A stretch of DNA of 64,000 nucleotides from a virus. The stretch's first letter is position 1. Each line of letters starts with the position of its first letter. The position numbers were made by a program, and so were the translations under genes. The DNA is taken from positions 1 to 64,000 of IMG/VR virus record IMGVR_UViG_3300005600_000030. One strand, given 5' to 3'. The notes beneath the pieces were generated by a model. It ran no database searches, had not been told where the DNA came from, and saw nothing but the letters and a program-made list of their open reading frames with translations. Shown here one piece after another: positions 8,360 to 15,819 of the stretch.

Positions 8360-8578
8360 TTACTCAAATACTCCTGTCAAAATATATGTTATTATTATAA
8401 CAGATACTAACAAGATTGACAAGATAAAGTTTATAATCATTTCATCAGTGAACGTTTTTAGTTTACTTTCTTTGAGACATGTTGCCTCGATTCTTGCACG
8501 TCTTTTTGGGTAAGTCACTACCGTTATAACAAGGGATGCAACTAGTGCAATCAGTATTGCATCTATAATAGGTATCAT
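8360..8578 (-). CDS. Small two-helix membrane protein
   Basis: 72 residues with hydrophobic segments at about 3-22 and 49-68 joined by a basic loop (KRRAR). A TAGGAG ribosome site precedes the ATG. It is the first of two consecutive membrane proteins upstream of the ATP-grasp gene. No function is recognised. Confidence 0.65.
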   Translation of the reverse strand: MIPIIDAILIALVASLVITVVTYPKRRARIEATCLKESKLKTFTDEMIINFILSILLVSVIIITYILTGVFE

Positions 8579-8587
8579 AATATTCTC

Positions 8588-8797
8588 CTAATAACTGTAA
8601 ACAACGAGTTTGATTTTATCAGCACCCAAGGATTCTTCTTTAATGATAGGGTCGACCAAATCGAACGCCTTTCCTAGTATCTTCATACACATCGACTTTC
8701 TTTTGTATAGAGGTGCGTCAAATATATCAGGATGTTCGTCTGGATAAAAGAACACTTTATATTGTGTTACTTCTTTTACGCTATCAACTACCATCAT
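8588..8797 (-). CDS. Small hypothetical protein
   Basis: 69 residues, soluble, no recognised motif. The start overlaps the stop of the upstream gene (TAATGATG) behind GAGAG, so it is translated in the early operon that starts with the DUF932-like gene. Confidence 0.6.
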   Translation of the reverse strand: MMVVDSVKEVTQYKVFFYPDEHPDIFDAPLYKRKSMCMKILGKAFDLVDPIIKEESLGADKIKLVVYSY

Positions 8798-9195
8798 TAG
8801 TCTCTCACCTCAATCATGTTCTCAATACGATACTCAAGTTCCATGATTAACACTTTACGAAGTTGTGGATAGATACGAGTCTGTGTATCAAGTACTGCCT
8901 GAATATGGTCATTACTCATTTCACTTACTGGTACATATCGTAATGGCTGGTCGCCATTCTTACCATAAGTTCCCCAAGTGACTTGTTCACGTACTAACAT
9001 ATATTCATCATCAAGAAAAACCGAAGCATCAACTTCGTCACCGTTGACAGAACGTCTAATGTAATCTAGACCACCATCGACCATATAGGTTTTTCCATTG
9101 GTCGAATCCACATGTTCTTTATAATCATGACGTGAGTAACTCTGAAGTCGAGTGCCATCTGGTGTCCATAATGCATTGACTAATATATCACTCAT
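8797..9195 (-). CDS. Hypothetical protein
   Basis: 132 residues, soluble, acidic, no recognised domain. TAATG overlap with the preceding stop and a GGAGGCAC ribosome site support the start. Position in the DUF932-like early operon is the only functional clue. Confidence 0.7.
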   Translation of the reverse strand: MSDILVNALWTPDGTRLQSYSRHDYKEHVDSTNGKTYMVDGGLDYIRRSVNGDEVDASVFLDDEYMLVREQVTWGTYGKNGDQPLRYVPVSEMSNDHIQAVLDTQTRIYPQLRKVLIMELEYRIENMIEVRD

Positions 9196-10160
9196 TATAG
9201 TGCCTCCGCAAATTCAATTGCTTTAGAAACCGCAAGTTGTTTACGGTTTTGGTTCGCACCAAACCATGCAGAGGTCATACGTGAATCTGCTTCACGACCC
9301 ATCTCGTGGTCGGTCAGGTAGGTCACTGAGTTAAGTGCCTGCCACCATGAACCACGTGCGAACTCTGCACCCGGCTGAGTCTCCAACACATCAAATGCCT
9401 TCTGACCATTAGTGGTCAAGTCAGCATACGTTTTGACCTGTGGTGGATTCTTACCTTGGTAAGTACGTGGGAATACTTCATTGTAGTACTGAATCAAGTT
9501 TTCCATCTTGAACTGTTTACCCGCAAGGAATTGCGACAGTTCTTTGTACTGTTCGAACTTCTCATGAGCAAGACCAAGAGTAGTCTTAACGTGATTCGCA
9601 TCAAACGCACGGCGGTGGTTAATTTTCGCACCATTGATTGCACGACCCTTCAGTGCATATGCAAGAGTGTTCATGCATGATACACGGATCGGGGTGAAAC
9701 GGATGTCGATTGACTTACCGTATTCGTGTGGGTTAGAGAACAACAAGTATGAATCAACTTGGTCACCCTTGAGAACATCAAAAGACTCATTGACCTTGGC
9801 AAGTGCCCAGACCATCTTACCGCCTTTCAGAGAACCCGCAGTGTCCATCTGCATACCACCTTCCATGCAGTACTCATTGAAGAACTCAAACGCAGTCTCG
9901 TTCTGACAAGGTTCCCAGTTACCACCAACTTGGGTGAGAACTTTATTGTCCGAAGAACGAACAAGAGCTTCCATACCAGTAGGGATCTTGTCACCGTTAT
10001 AGTCGGCATAGGTAGGAACCTTTTCTACCGACCAGTCACAACCTGCCTTCTCCATCATTTGACGTGGAGTCAGGTCACCAGAAACAATCTCACCGATACC
10101 CCAAGGAGAAGAACCTACAGACGCAGTGGTTTCGATTTGTAAAATGTCATTCATACTCAT
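9195..10160 (-). CDS. DUF932-like phage/plasmid protein
   Basis: 321 residues. The layout (PWGIGE near the start, GGKMVWALAKV, FTPIRVSCMNTL in the middle, then the AHEKFEQY region) matches the DUF932 / phage-plasmid-like TIGR03299 group found on many phages and plasmids. The biochemical role of the family is not established to my knowledge. The ATG has a GAGAG ribosome site and lies 46 bases after an early promoter. Confidence 0.8.
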   Translation of the reverse strand: MSMNDILQIETTASVGSSPWGIGEIVSGDLTPRQMMEKAGCDWSVEKVPTYADYNGDKIPTGMEALVRSSDNKVLTQVGGNWEPCQNETAFEFFNEYCMEGGMQMDTAGSLKGGKMVWALAKVNESFDVLKGDQVDSYLLFSNPHEYGKSIDIRFTPIRVSCMNTLAYALKGRAINGAKINHRRAFDANHVKTTLGLAHEKFEQYKELSQFLAGKQFKMENLIQYYNEVFPRTYQGKNPPQVKTYADLTTNGQKAFDVLETQPGAEFARGSWWQALNSVTYLTDHEMGREADSRMTSAWFGANQNRKQLAVSKAIEFAEAL

Positions 10161-10205
10161 AATATATACTCTCTATTTAAAAGGTTAACTCAATTCAACA
10201 AGGAC

Positions 10206-10234
10206 ATTATCTCATATTCAGAACAAGTTGGCAA
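10206..10234 (-). promoter_or_regulatory. Early sigma70-like promoter of the DUF932-like gene
   Basis: TTGCCA (10234-10229), 17-base spacer, GATAAT (10211-10206) on the minus strand. Confidence 0.75.
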
Positions 10235-10252
10235 CACTTTTTTTCAAAATAA

Positions 10253-10477
10253 TTATAAAACTTTCATCAATAAATCAACAGACCGGATGAAGTCACTTTT
10301 CAACTCCATAGTCGAAGTCAGTGCATCAACTTCTTGTTCGGTCTTGATATCTTCTATCAGTTCTGCGGCTTCATCCTTCGATAACTGACCGTCCTGTACC
10401 ATCTCAACGATAGCGTCTAAACGTTCTGCATATGGTTCAAGGTCTGTACCCGCGAATTTTACTGTAAAGTTTTCCAT
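10253..10477 (-). CDS. Small acidic hypothetical protein
   Basis: 74 residues, acidic and probably helical; no family recognised. It ends just upstream of the promoter at 10206 and its start abuts the stop of the lipoprotein gene, so it closes the operon that begins near 11661. Confidence 0.6.
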   Translation of the reverse strand: MENFTVKFAGTDLEPYAERLDAIVEMVQDGQLSKDEAAELIEDIKTEQEVDALTSTMELKSDFIRSVDLLMKVL

Positions 10478-10851
10478 TAGAATCTCCCTAATACTGCACT
10501 GGCAATATCACCAGTTTGTTTGACTAAACTCTCTTTCTTGATTCTACAATAAGTTGGATTGATTACTTGTTTCGCAGACAATCCCTCTACTGTTTTACCT
10601 ACAAGTCCGGTGAGTTCGACTATATCACGCGACTTCTTATATGTCGCATATGTTTCTAGGTATGCAAGTTTATATGCAATCTTCCTAATCTGAGGTTTCA
10701 CGAACTGACTATCACAGTCCAACTCTTGAACCGCAAACGCAACATCGACCGCAGCCTTCGCCTCGTTATCATCCCAAAAACTCGTGTTCATTATTTGTGA
10801 ACATCCCGAAATACTGAACAACATCAAAGTTGTTATAACTACTTTCTTCAT
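10477..10851 (-). CDS. Putative lipoprotein
   Basis: 124 residues. The N-terminus MKKVVITTLMLFSISGCSQ is a bacterial lipoprotein signal with lipobox I-S-G-C (Cys17). The mature part has two more cysteines and is otherwise featureless. It follows a two-helix membrane protein with a 4-base overlap. An envelope role such as superinfection exclusion or lysis accessory is possible but unproven. Confidence 0.75.
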   Translation of the reverse strand: MKKVVITTLMLFSISGCSQIMNTSFWDDNEAKAAVDVAFAVQELDCDSQFVKPQIRKIAYKLAYLETYATYKKSRDIVELTGLVGKTVEGLSAKQVINPTYCRIKKESLVKQTGDIASAVLGRF

Positions 10852-11024
10852 CTATATTTCCTCGTTAGTGTACGTGATATTATATAGTGTGTTTGTAGTA
10901 TGAAGTAAAATGAACATGGGATTGTTAGGAGTGCATAGAAACCGGCAGTCCCTTCAGTTATCCTTAAATGGAATGCGAATGTCAATATCGCGATAGATAT
11001 CAAATATAACAATGTCTGTTTCAT
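10848..11024 (-). CDS. Small two-helix membrane protein
   Basis: 58 residues from the ATG at 11024, chosen because GGAGGTAAA precedes it and it overlaps the preceding stop as ATGA. Hydrophobic spans at about 4-19 and 27-48. It is coupled to the lipoprotein gene downstream, making a membrane protein/lipoprotein pair. Confidence 0.65.
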   Translation of the reverse strand: MKQTLLYLISIAILTFAFHLRITEGTAGFYALLTIPCSFYFILQTHYIISRTLTRKYR

Positions 11025-11434
11025 TTTACCTCCATATCGAATGGGAAACAATCAAGGAACAATTCACGTTCGAGACGATAGGCTTCCTTTTCCCATGGTT
11101 GATTCATATAATCGTAACCGTCTGCCTTACGACCCTTCCATGCAAACCCACCTTCCGAGGTCAACTGACCACGAAGAAACTGTCGTGCATGAACCATCTC
11201 GTGAGCAAGTGCTTGCATCTGACGCATGAAGGTCTGACCTTTGGTACCGATTTCAATCTCAGCGTAGTCACGGTCACCGATACACAGACCTTGTGCGTAA
11301 CCGTCTAAAGTTCCTTTGAATTTGATATGGACGAGACGTTGGAGACGATTAATCTTCAACGCACGAAAAAGATTATCGACATATTTCTCGACAACCTTCT
11401 TGTTTTTATGACGACCTTCAATAACTACAAACAT
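11021..11434 (-). CDS. Zincin-like metallopeptidase-type protein (HExxH)
   Basis: 137 residues. HEMVHARQ gives the zinc-binding HExxH helix, and a downstream W-E-K-E-A-Y supplies a plausible third ligand, the arrangement of SprT-like or minimal gluzincin proteins. It could cut a host protein or be a non-enzymatic relative. It belongs to a chain of small early genes with overlapping starts and stops. Confidence 0.65.
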   Translation of the reverse strand: MFVVIEGRHKNKKVVEKYVDNLFRALKINRLQRLVHIKFKGTLDGYAQGLCIGDRDYAEIEIGTKGQTFMRQMQALAHEMVHARQFLRGQLTSEGGFAWKGRKADGYDYMNQPWEKEAYRLERELFLDCFPFDMEVK

Positions 11435-11661
11435 TATTTAATCTCCTCAAAACCTTTGGCTTCTAGAATATAACGAACACGTTCACGATCAACGCTGTCA
11501 CCACCGCCCCAATGACCGGCAATATCCATGCATTTCACTGCATACTCAATAATTGCATTCTGGATATCAGGGATACCACAACCGAGGTCGTAGATACCCT
11601 CTTTACCGTAGAAACTATGGACATAATCACGGAAGTCATTTAACGCAGTAGGAAAATTCAT
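11434..11661 (-). CDS. Small hypothetical protein
   Basis: 75 residues from the ATG at 11661, which has GAGAGAG eight bases upstream and lies 32 bases after an early promoter. No motif recognised beyond a small Gly-rich segment (GHWGGGD). First gene of the early operon running to 10253. Confidence 0.65.
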   Translation of the reverse strand: MNFPTALNDFRDYVHSFYGKEGIYDLGCGIPDIQNAIIEYAVKCMDIAGHWGGGDSVDRERVRYILEAKGFEEIK

Positions 11662-11692
11662 AATACATACTCTCTCAATCAATTAGGTAACT

Positions 11693-11721
11693 ATTATCTC
11701 ATAATGATAACAAGAATGCAA
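11693..11721 (-). promoter_or_regulatory. Early sigma70-like promoter
   Basis: TTGCAT (11721-11716), 17-base spacer, GATAAT (11698-11693) on the minus strand; the interior closely matches the cassette promoters at 13926-14640. Confidence 0.75.
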
Positions 11722-11754
11722 GACTTATTTCACTTATTTTCACTTATTTTTAGA

Positions 11755-11991
11755 TCATTTTGTTATATCAAGGTAGGTTCTTATCTCTTTTTTGGATAAC
11801 TTGCGGAACTTCCTGCGAGTCACAGCCCAAGTCTTCAGGGGTGTACTGAACTCGATTATCTCGGTCGTACCACGTTTGACATACCCTATCAACTGAGAAC
11901 CTCGGGTAATGTAGGTATGGTTCGGAGTCTTATGGTCACCCCAGTCAGTCAGTTCTTCTCTCCACAGAGAGGTTAATAGTCGTTCACTCAT
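11755..11991 (-). CDS. Small basic hypothetical protein
   Basis: 78 residues, basic C-terminal half. No family recognised. The leader (AAGGAGCGGACA before the ATG) is the same 26-base sequence found before the gene starting at 12672. Confidence 0.6.
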   Translation of the reverse strand: MSERLLTSLWREELTDWGDHKTPNHTYITRGSQLIGYVKRGTTEIIEFSTPLKTWAVTRRKFRKLSKKEIRTYLDITK

Positions 11992-12004
11992 TGTCCGCTC
12001 CTTC

Positions 12005-12331
12005 CTACAGTTCCCTGTTCGATATGCACTGTTCGAAGGTACGGAAGGTTCGTTGGAACTTCACTTCGTACAGTTCCTTCATACCGAGTAGGAGGTTCAT
12101 AAGCTTATCGGTATGTTTCGCACTCATGTCAGCAAAGAACTCACTATCCCCAATATACTCATAGATATCATTAATGTCCGTGGTAATATCCCAACATTCC
12201 ATGAGTTCCTGTTCTAGGTCAAACCTGTCCTTTGGGTTCAGAGGTTTCGTTTCAAATTCGGATGCAGTCTGTTCTAGACGCAACTTTATTCTTTTATACT
12301 CTTCATAACACTCATCAGTTACTATTGTCAT
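12005..12331 (-). CDS. Hypothetical helical protein
   Basis: 108 residues, acidic, mostly helical by composition; no motif recognised. The ATG follows AGGAG with a longish spacer and overlaps the preceding gene by four bases. Confidence 0.6.
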   Translation of the reverse strand: MTIVTDECYEEYKRIKLRLEQTASEFETKPLNPKDRFDLEQELMECWDITTDINDIYEYIGDSEFFADMSAKHTDKLMNLLLGMKELYEVKFQRTFRTFEQCISNREL

Positions 12332-12672
12332 TTGTATTTTACTCCTGTCCAGTTAGTGTCTTCGTCCATCAAGGTTATTTGTCCCTCGAATGTCTCGTTC
12401 TCTTTCAGTTGATTGTATATACCTGCATTGTTCATACGCAAGCCATAACTACCTTTATAACAACGATACACACTGCCACTGTATCCGTGAAATAATAGGT
12501 AGCCACCGTCTTCAGTGACTTCGGAGATACCTGAGTTCATTCGCCAACTGTCACCATCGACATAACCACCACTCCATCCACCGAGAACTTTGTAGTAGAA
12601 CCCGCTGTCAAGTTTACCCTCTTTAATTTTCAACACGACCCAGTTGTCTGGTTTATATTCCCACATTCTCAT
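12328..12672 (-). CDS. Hypothetical protein
   Basis: 114 residues from the ATG at 12672, chosen for AAGGAGCGGACA and an ATGA overlap with the preceding stop; the longer frame would run through the neighbouring gene. Aromatic and glycine-rich middle (GGWSGGYVDG). No family recognised. Confidence 0.65.
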   Translation of the reverse strand: MRMWEYKPDNWVVLKIKEGKLDSGFYYKVLGGWSGGYVDGDSWRMNSGISEVTEDGGYLLFHGYSGSVYRCYKGSYGLRMNNAGIYNQLKENETFEGQITLMDEDTNWTGVKYK

Positions 12673-12887
12673 TGTCCGCTCCTTCCTACAGTTTTCTTTT
12701 CGTAGATTGCTGTGATATTCGCACCCATTTGCGGGCATACCAATATAATGTCAGGCAATCCACTATCATCGCGTTCACCACCTTCACCACATATAAAGAA
12801 TGAACCACTCTTGTCAGGTTGTGTATGGAACCAAATCTTTGTCAGTTTTTTGAAGAGATCGTATTCTTCATCTGTGATTTGTTTCAT
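12669..12887 (-). CDS. Small hypothetical protein
   Basis: 72 residues, no recognised domain; one Cys near the middle and one near the C-terminus. Coupled to the next gene by ATGA. Confidence 0.6.
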   Translation of the reverse strand: MKQITDEEYDLFKKLTKIWFHTQPDKSGSFFICGEGGERDDSGLPDIILVCPQMGANITAIYEKKTVGRSGQ

Positions 12888-12907
12888 TGTTGCTCACTCT
12901 CCTATGA

Positions 12908-13198
12908 TTACCTACGCATATTGGCGTGGTCTTTCGCCTCTTGCGCATCAATGATAGGTACCGCATTAGACTTGTGCATCGTACTGATACCTTTGACCAA
13001 CGTACCCGTGTAGATCATTTTTTCTTTCTTTTCGGTACTACCAGTACCACTATCTAGAGATTTATAAACCGGAGTCTCACGTCTGTAAGGTTGTTCTGGT
13101 GTATAGTCTTTGAACTCATACTCACGTTTTTTGGTCGTCCATGCATTGTACTTCTTCTTACGTCCATTTGCATAGTGTCGCATACTACCGTGAATCAT
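12908..13198 (-). CDS. Small basic hypothetical protein
   Basis: 96 residues, Tyr/Lys/Arg-rich N-terminal half. I recall comparable proteins in marine T4-like phages but no assigned function. It overlaps the preceding stop. Confidence 0.6.
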   Translation of the reverse strand: MIHGSMRHYANGRKKKYNAWTTKKREYEFKDYTPEQPYRRETPVYKSLDSGTGSTEKKEKMIYTGTLVKGISTMHKSNAVPIIDAQEAKDHANMRR

Positions 13199-13446
13199 AA
13201 ACCGCCACCGTAGTAATCCAGTACCAGACCAAACGCCTCGATATATTCATTCAGGTAAACAACATCAGCCTTGGGGTCATTATCAAATATAGCCATACCT
13301 TCACCCTTTTCTCTGCGTTCCAGATCCTTCCTGAAGGTTTCGAGGTGCCATTTCAATTCACTGACCATTATCGCGTCAACCTGTTCGTGTTCCATTTCAA
13401 TCGTTACTTTAGACACATTGTTCTCCATTAGATAAATTTTTAACAT
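13195..13446 (-). CDS. Small hypothetical protein
   Basis: 83 residues if started at 13446; an ATG at 13428 is equally possible, and neither has a clear ribosome site, so translation is likely coupled to the upstream gene it overlaps. No motif recognised. Confidence 0.55.
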   Translation of the reverse strand: MLKIYLMENNVSKVTIEMEHEQVDAIMVSELKWHLETFRKDLERREKGEGMAIFDNDPKADVVYLNEYIEAFGLVLDYYGGGL

Positions 13447-13759
13447 TAAGGGTTTTCATTCCGTTGTATGACAGAAAGATCGGGTTCTCCCATTCTTCGC
13501 ACGGAATCTTCTCATCATCGTTAATGAAATCGTAAGAGATAATGTACTCCATAGAGTAGTCATCTTTGTCTTCAATCGAAGACGTGAGGGTGGTGGGAAT
13601 ACCATACTTGAGAATACTAATGAATTGATCCTCTGTGATATTCTCTACAACATATGTGTCACCACCTTTGGACTTCCAGTGCTGAGGACATTCGCCCTGA
13701 CCGTCCCAATCATGGGCACCATAGTTTTCACGGAACTGAGTTTCGATAATAAGTTTCAT
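13409..13759 (-). CDS. Hypothetical protein
   Basis: 116 residues. The N-terminus (IIETQFRENYGAHDWDG) looks like a conserved family but I cannot name one. The start lies immediately after the stop of the 45-residue gene. Confidence 0.65.
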   Translation of the reverse strand: MKLIIETQFRENYGAHDWDGQGECPQHWKSKGGDTYVVENITEDQFISILKYGIPTTLTSSIEDKDDYSMEYIISYDFINDDEKIPCEEWENPIFLSYNGMKTLNVKNLSNGEQCV

Positions 13760-13897
13760 TTAGTTCTCCATCTCATTAATTTTTGCAATAATCTCATTGT
13801 AGATTCTTTCGAACTCTTCTTCATTGAAACGTTCTTTAGTTTCACAATGAACCATCAAGTCATTCCAGTGGTAAGTAATCTGTTCTTCTCTATTCAT
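13760..13897 (-). CDS. Small hypothetical protein
   Basis: 45 residues from the ATG at 13897 with GAGAG upstream; a longer frame to 13957 would include the promoter itself, so it is rejected. Acidic and helical. First gene after the promoter at 13926. Confidence 0.55.
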   Translation of the reverse strand: MNREEQITYHWNDLMVHCETKERFNEEEFERIYNEIIAKINEMEN

Positions 13898-13925
13898 AAT
13901 ATCTCTCAACTCAATCAACAAAGGT

Positions 13926-13954
13926 ATTATCTCATAATCATAACAAGAAGTCAA
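13926..13954 (-). promoter_or_regulatory. Early sigma70-like promoter in repeat cassette
   Basis: TTGACT (13954-13949), 17-base spacer, GATAAT (13931-13926), minus strand. Part of a roughly 95-base unit repeated at 14175-14272. Confidence 0.85.
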
Positions 13955-13979
13955 CACCTTCTTTAGAACATTTTGTCAT

Positions 13980-13994
13980 AAGAACCGAAGTCTT
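13980..13994 (-). other. CUUCGG-loop hairpin after the 56-residue gene
   Basis: The minus strand reads AAGACTTCGGTTCTT: a short stem with one bulged base closed by the very stable C(UUCG)G tetraloop, starting at the stop codon. No U-run follows, so it may protect or process RNA rather than terminate. Confidence 0.5.
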
Positions 13995-14164
13995 TATAAC
14001 TCCCCTACCTTACAGTACTCTTCGGTCAGACGTTTTACCTCTAGGGTGGTGACCCCGTTAGGATTAGATGAAGCGGGAACGTCCCGCACGATAACGGTAG
14101 AACCTACCGCCATACCAATTGTTGATGGATAGTTTTGGGTAACACATTCAAAAGATAAAGTCAT
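13994..14164 (-). CDS. Small hypothetical protein (56 residues)
   Basis: Starts ATG at 14164 behind GAGAGGTG and ends TAA at 13994. The protein begins MTLSFECV and ends CKVGEL; it has a moderately hydrophobic middle (GMAVGSTVIV) and no recognised family. It fits exactly between two copies of the regulatory cassette, which supports it as a real gene. Confidence 0.65.
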   Translation of the reverse strand: MTLSFECVTQNYPSTIGMAVGSTVIVRDVPASSNPNGVTTLEVKRLTEEYCKVGEL

Positions 14165-14195
14165 AACAAACACCTCTCAACTCAATTAGGTAACC

Positions 14196-14224
14196 ATTAT
14201 CTCATAATCATAACAAGAAGTCAA
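14196..14224 (-). promoter_or_regulatory. Early sigma70-like promoter in repeat cassette
   Basis: TTGACT (14224-14219), 17-base spacer, GATAAT (14201-14196), minus strand; drives the 56-residue gene. Confidence 0.85.
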
Positions 14225-14249
14225 CACCTTCTTTAGAACATTTTTTCAT

Positions 14250-14264
14250 AAGAACCGAAGTCTT
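14250..14264 (-). other. CUUCGG-loop hairpin after the 105-residue gene
   Basis: Same 15 bases as at 13980-13994, overlapping the stop codon of the gene ending at 14263. Confidence 0.5.
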
Positions 14265-14580
14265 AATAACTCCAGTACCTTACAGTCTTTTTCTTACGTG
14301 GTTTGAAACCAAGGGTTTTCATTGCATCCAGTGGAGTAGTATTTCCAGACAACTGAATATAGTCTTCAATATTTACATTTTTCACTAGGAAGTTGACCCA
14401 AGATTTCCAAGGTTTAGAACCGTACTTGAATCGTGCAATGAAAGTACGTTCTGGCTTACCGTGCCAAGATGGGTGACAGTTCGGAGATACTTCTTCCATA
14501 GTACGTGAACCTTCGAACTCACCTTGATACATAAGGTACATACCGTCCCAAGTGAAGTTCTCTTTAACAAATGCAGTCAT
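14263..14580 (-). CDS. Hypothetical protein
   Basis: 105 residues, aromatic-rich with a basic C-terminus (PRKKKTVR). No family recognised. GAGAG precedes the ATG, 32 bases after an early promoter. It is the first of the small early genes on the left of the exported-protein cluster. Confidence 0.65.
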   Translation of the reverse strand: MTAFVKENFTWDGMYLMYQGEFEGSRTMEEVSPNCHPSWHGKPERTFIARFKYGSKPWKSWVNFLVKNVNIEDYIQLSGNTTPLDAMKTLGFKPRKKKTVRYWSY

Positions 14581-14611
14581 AATTTATACTCTCTCAATCA
14601 ATTAGGTAACC

Positions 14612-14640
14612 ATTATCTCATAATCATAACAAGAAGTCAA
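14612..14640 (-). promoter_or_regulatory. Early sigma70-like promoter
   Basis: TTGACT (14640-14635), 17-base spacer, GATAAT (14617-14612), minus strand. Confidence 0.85.
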
Positions 14641-14845
14641 CACTTATCAGCTGATTCTTTTAGACTTTTTTAACACTTTTATGGGGTTTGATATAACGGA
14701 AAGGTATAATCACCCTCCCCGACTGGATAAGGCTTAGTATACCACAGTAAGGGGAGAATGTCAAGGGGGTTTTTTTAGATTATTTTATTATAAGGAAAGG
14801 AGCAGTTTGGGGACATACTCAGGTCACGATCCCAAGGTAGGGGGA
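14641..14845. other. Intergenic region between late cluster and early genes
   Basis: About 200 bases without a credible gene. It contains the tandem outer promoter at 14736-14764 and C/G-rich tracts around 14715 and 14760. I see no clear terminator for the exported-protein cluster that ends at 14846. Confidence 0.6.
14736..14764 (-). promoter_or_regulatory. Early sigma70-like promoter (outer, tandem)
   Basis: TTGACA (14764-14759), 17-base spacer, TATACT (14741-14736) on the minus strand, about 125 bases upstream of the promoter at 14612. The long leader in between has no ATG-initiated gene. Confidence 0.8.
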
Positions 14846-15391
14846 TTAGGTATCCGAGAGGGGATTGTCTAGTGCTTTCTGTAGGGTGTCTCGGAGGTCT
14901 TTATCTAGTTTTTCCATCTTCATTTCAATACGGTCTTCGGCCTTCCTTATCGAGTCCCGAACATCTTTCTCGGTCTCTCTACTCAGGTCTGAAACTTCTC
15001 GGAGTCTTTCATCGATATCGTCTTGGATATCCTTGACACGATTGCTAGAACGTTCTGCGACCTGTTCTACGCGAATGATGTCGTCTCGTAGAGAGTTCTT
15101 GATGTCACGGGTATAGTCGATTGCATCGTCCAGTTTACGTTCGATTGAAACATTACGTGCCTCGACCGCTTCGATATCCATTGCATCGAGTTTCTCGGAC
15201 ATCTCTTGGAATGCCTTGTAGGTTTCGAATCCGCCGTACAATGTACCAAGGATAGAACCGACCAATGCAAACGCACCCATGATAGTTGCAGGTGTCATCT
15301 TGATACCCGCAATACGAAACTCTTTGTGTTGAAGGTTCTCAAGACCTTCTTCTAAATTCTCGGTGATTTCACCTAAATCTTTATCTGACAT
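14846..15391 (-). CDS. Membrane-anchored coiled-coil protein
   Basis: 181 residues: an acidic N-terminus, one hydrophobic segment at about 33-51 (GAFALVGSILGTLYGG), then roughly 120 residues of charged heptad-like sequence rich in D, E, R and K, consistent with a long coiled coil. It is the last gene of the exported-protein cluster and overlaps the previous stop. A spanin-like or scaffold-like envelope role is conceivable, but no homology is recognised. Confidence 0.7.
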   Translation of the reverse strand: MSDKDLGEITENLEEGLENLQHKEFRIAGIKMTPATIMGAFALVGSILGTLYGGFETYKAFQEMSEKLDAMDIEAVEARNVSIERKLDDAIDYTRDIKNSLRDDIIRVEQVAERSSNRVKDIQDDIDERLREVSDLSRETEKDVRDSIRKAEDRIEMKMEKLDKDLRDTLQKALDNPLSDT

Positions 15392-15819
15392 TAGTTGTCA
15401 TCCTCATCTTCGAACTTCAATCTACGCAGGTTTGTAATCTCTTGTTGTAATTTCAAGACTTCTAGTCTTCGTCTTTCCAATTCCAACTTGAACAGTGCAT
15501 TACAGTCCATACGTTGTTTGGGTGCACCAATTGGTATAGTAATTCGTGCATATACGCCAACGTCTTTAACATAGTCATCGTTCATTCTATTGGGGTCAAA
15601 CTGTATATTAGCATATGGGTCGTTTTGATTAAGAACACCCACTACCCCAAACTCAACATTGGTAGACGAACCAATTGCTTGTCTACAGTCCATATCACCC
15701 GCCCTAAACTGGTCGGATGCATAACTCTGTGGTGATGTCGGTATGTTTAAATTAAGAGAACTGTTGTCTGCTCTCGCAACCCAACTAACCATTATTAACA
15801 TCAATATAAAATATTTCAC
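15391..15819 (-). CDS. Exported protein of unknown function
   Basis: 142 residues from a GTG at 15819, preferred because it overlaps the previous TAG (TAGTG) behind AGGTGAAAGG; a longer ATG start at 15840 adds seven residues. The N-terminus is a cleavable signal (hydrophobic core, then VARA-D). The mature part has two cysteines and a C-terminal helical region of about 35 charged residues (LELERRRLEVLKLQQ). I recall similar proteins in marine myophages without a function. Confidence 0.7.
   Translation of the reverse strand: MKYFILMLIMVSWVARADNSSLNLNIPTSPQSYASDQFRAGDMDCRQAIGSSTNVEFGVVGVLNQNDPYANIQFDPNRMNDDYVKDVGVYARITIPIGAPKQRMDCNALFKLELERRRLEVLKLQQEITNLRRLKFEDEDDN

Larger units (their letters stand above)
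13911..14002 (-). repeat. Regulatory cassette, copy 1 (stem-loop + promoter + leader)
   Basis: A near-identical copy of 14175-14272. In transcript order it holds the end of an upstream gene, a short hairpin with a CTTCGG loop (13994-13980), an early promoter and an AT-rich leader ending in a GAGAG ribosome site. The arrangement recalls the mobile promoter/stem-loop cassettes described in T-even phages. Confidence 0.75.
14175..14272 (-). repeat. Regulatory cassette, copy 2 (stem-loop + promoter + leader)
   Basis: Second copy of the unit at 13911-14002, again placing a CTTCGG hairpin, an early promoter and a leader between two small genes. A third, shorter copy covering promoter and leader lies at about 14588-14640. 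Confidence 0.75.

Noticed and set aside
13911-14640. CRISPR-like array
   Set aside because: The repeats are about 95 bases, separated by genes, and contain promoters; there are no short regular spacers. I see no CRISPR array in the window.
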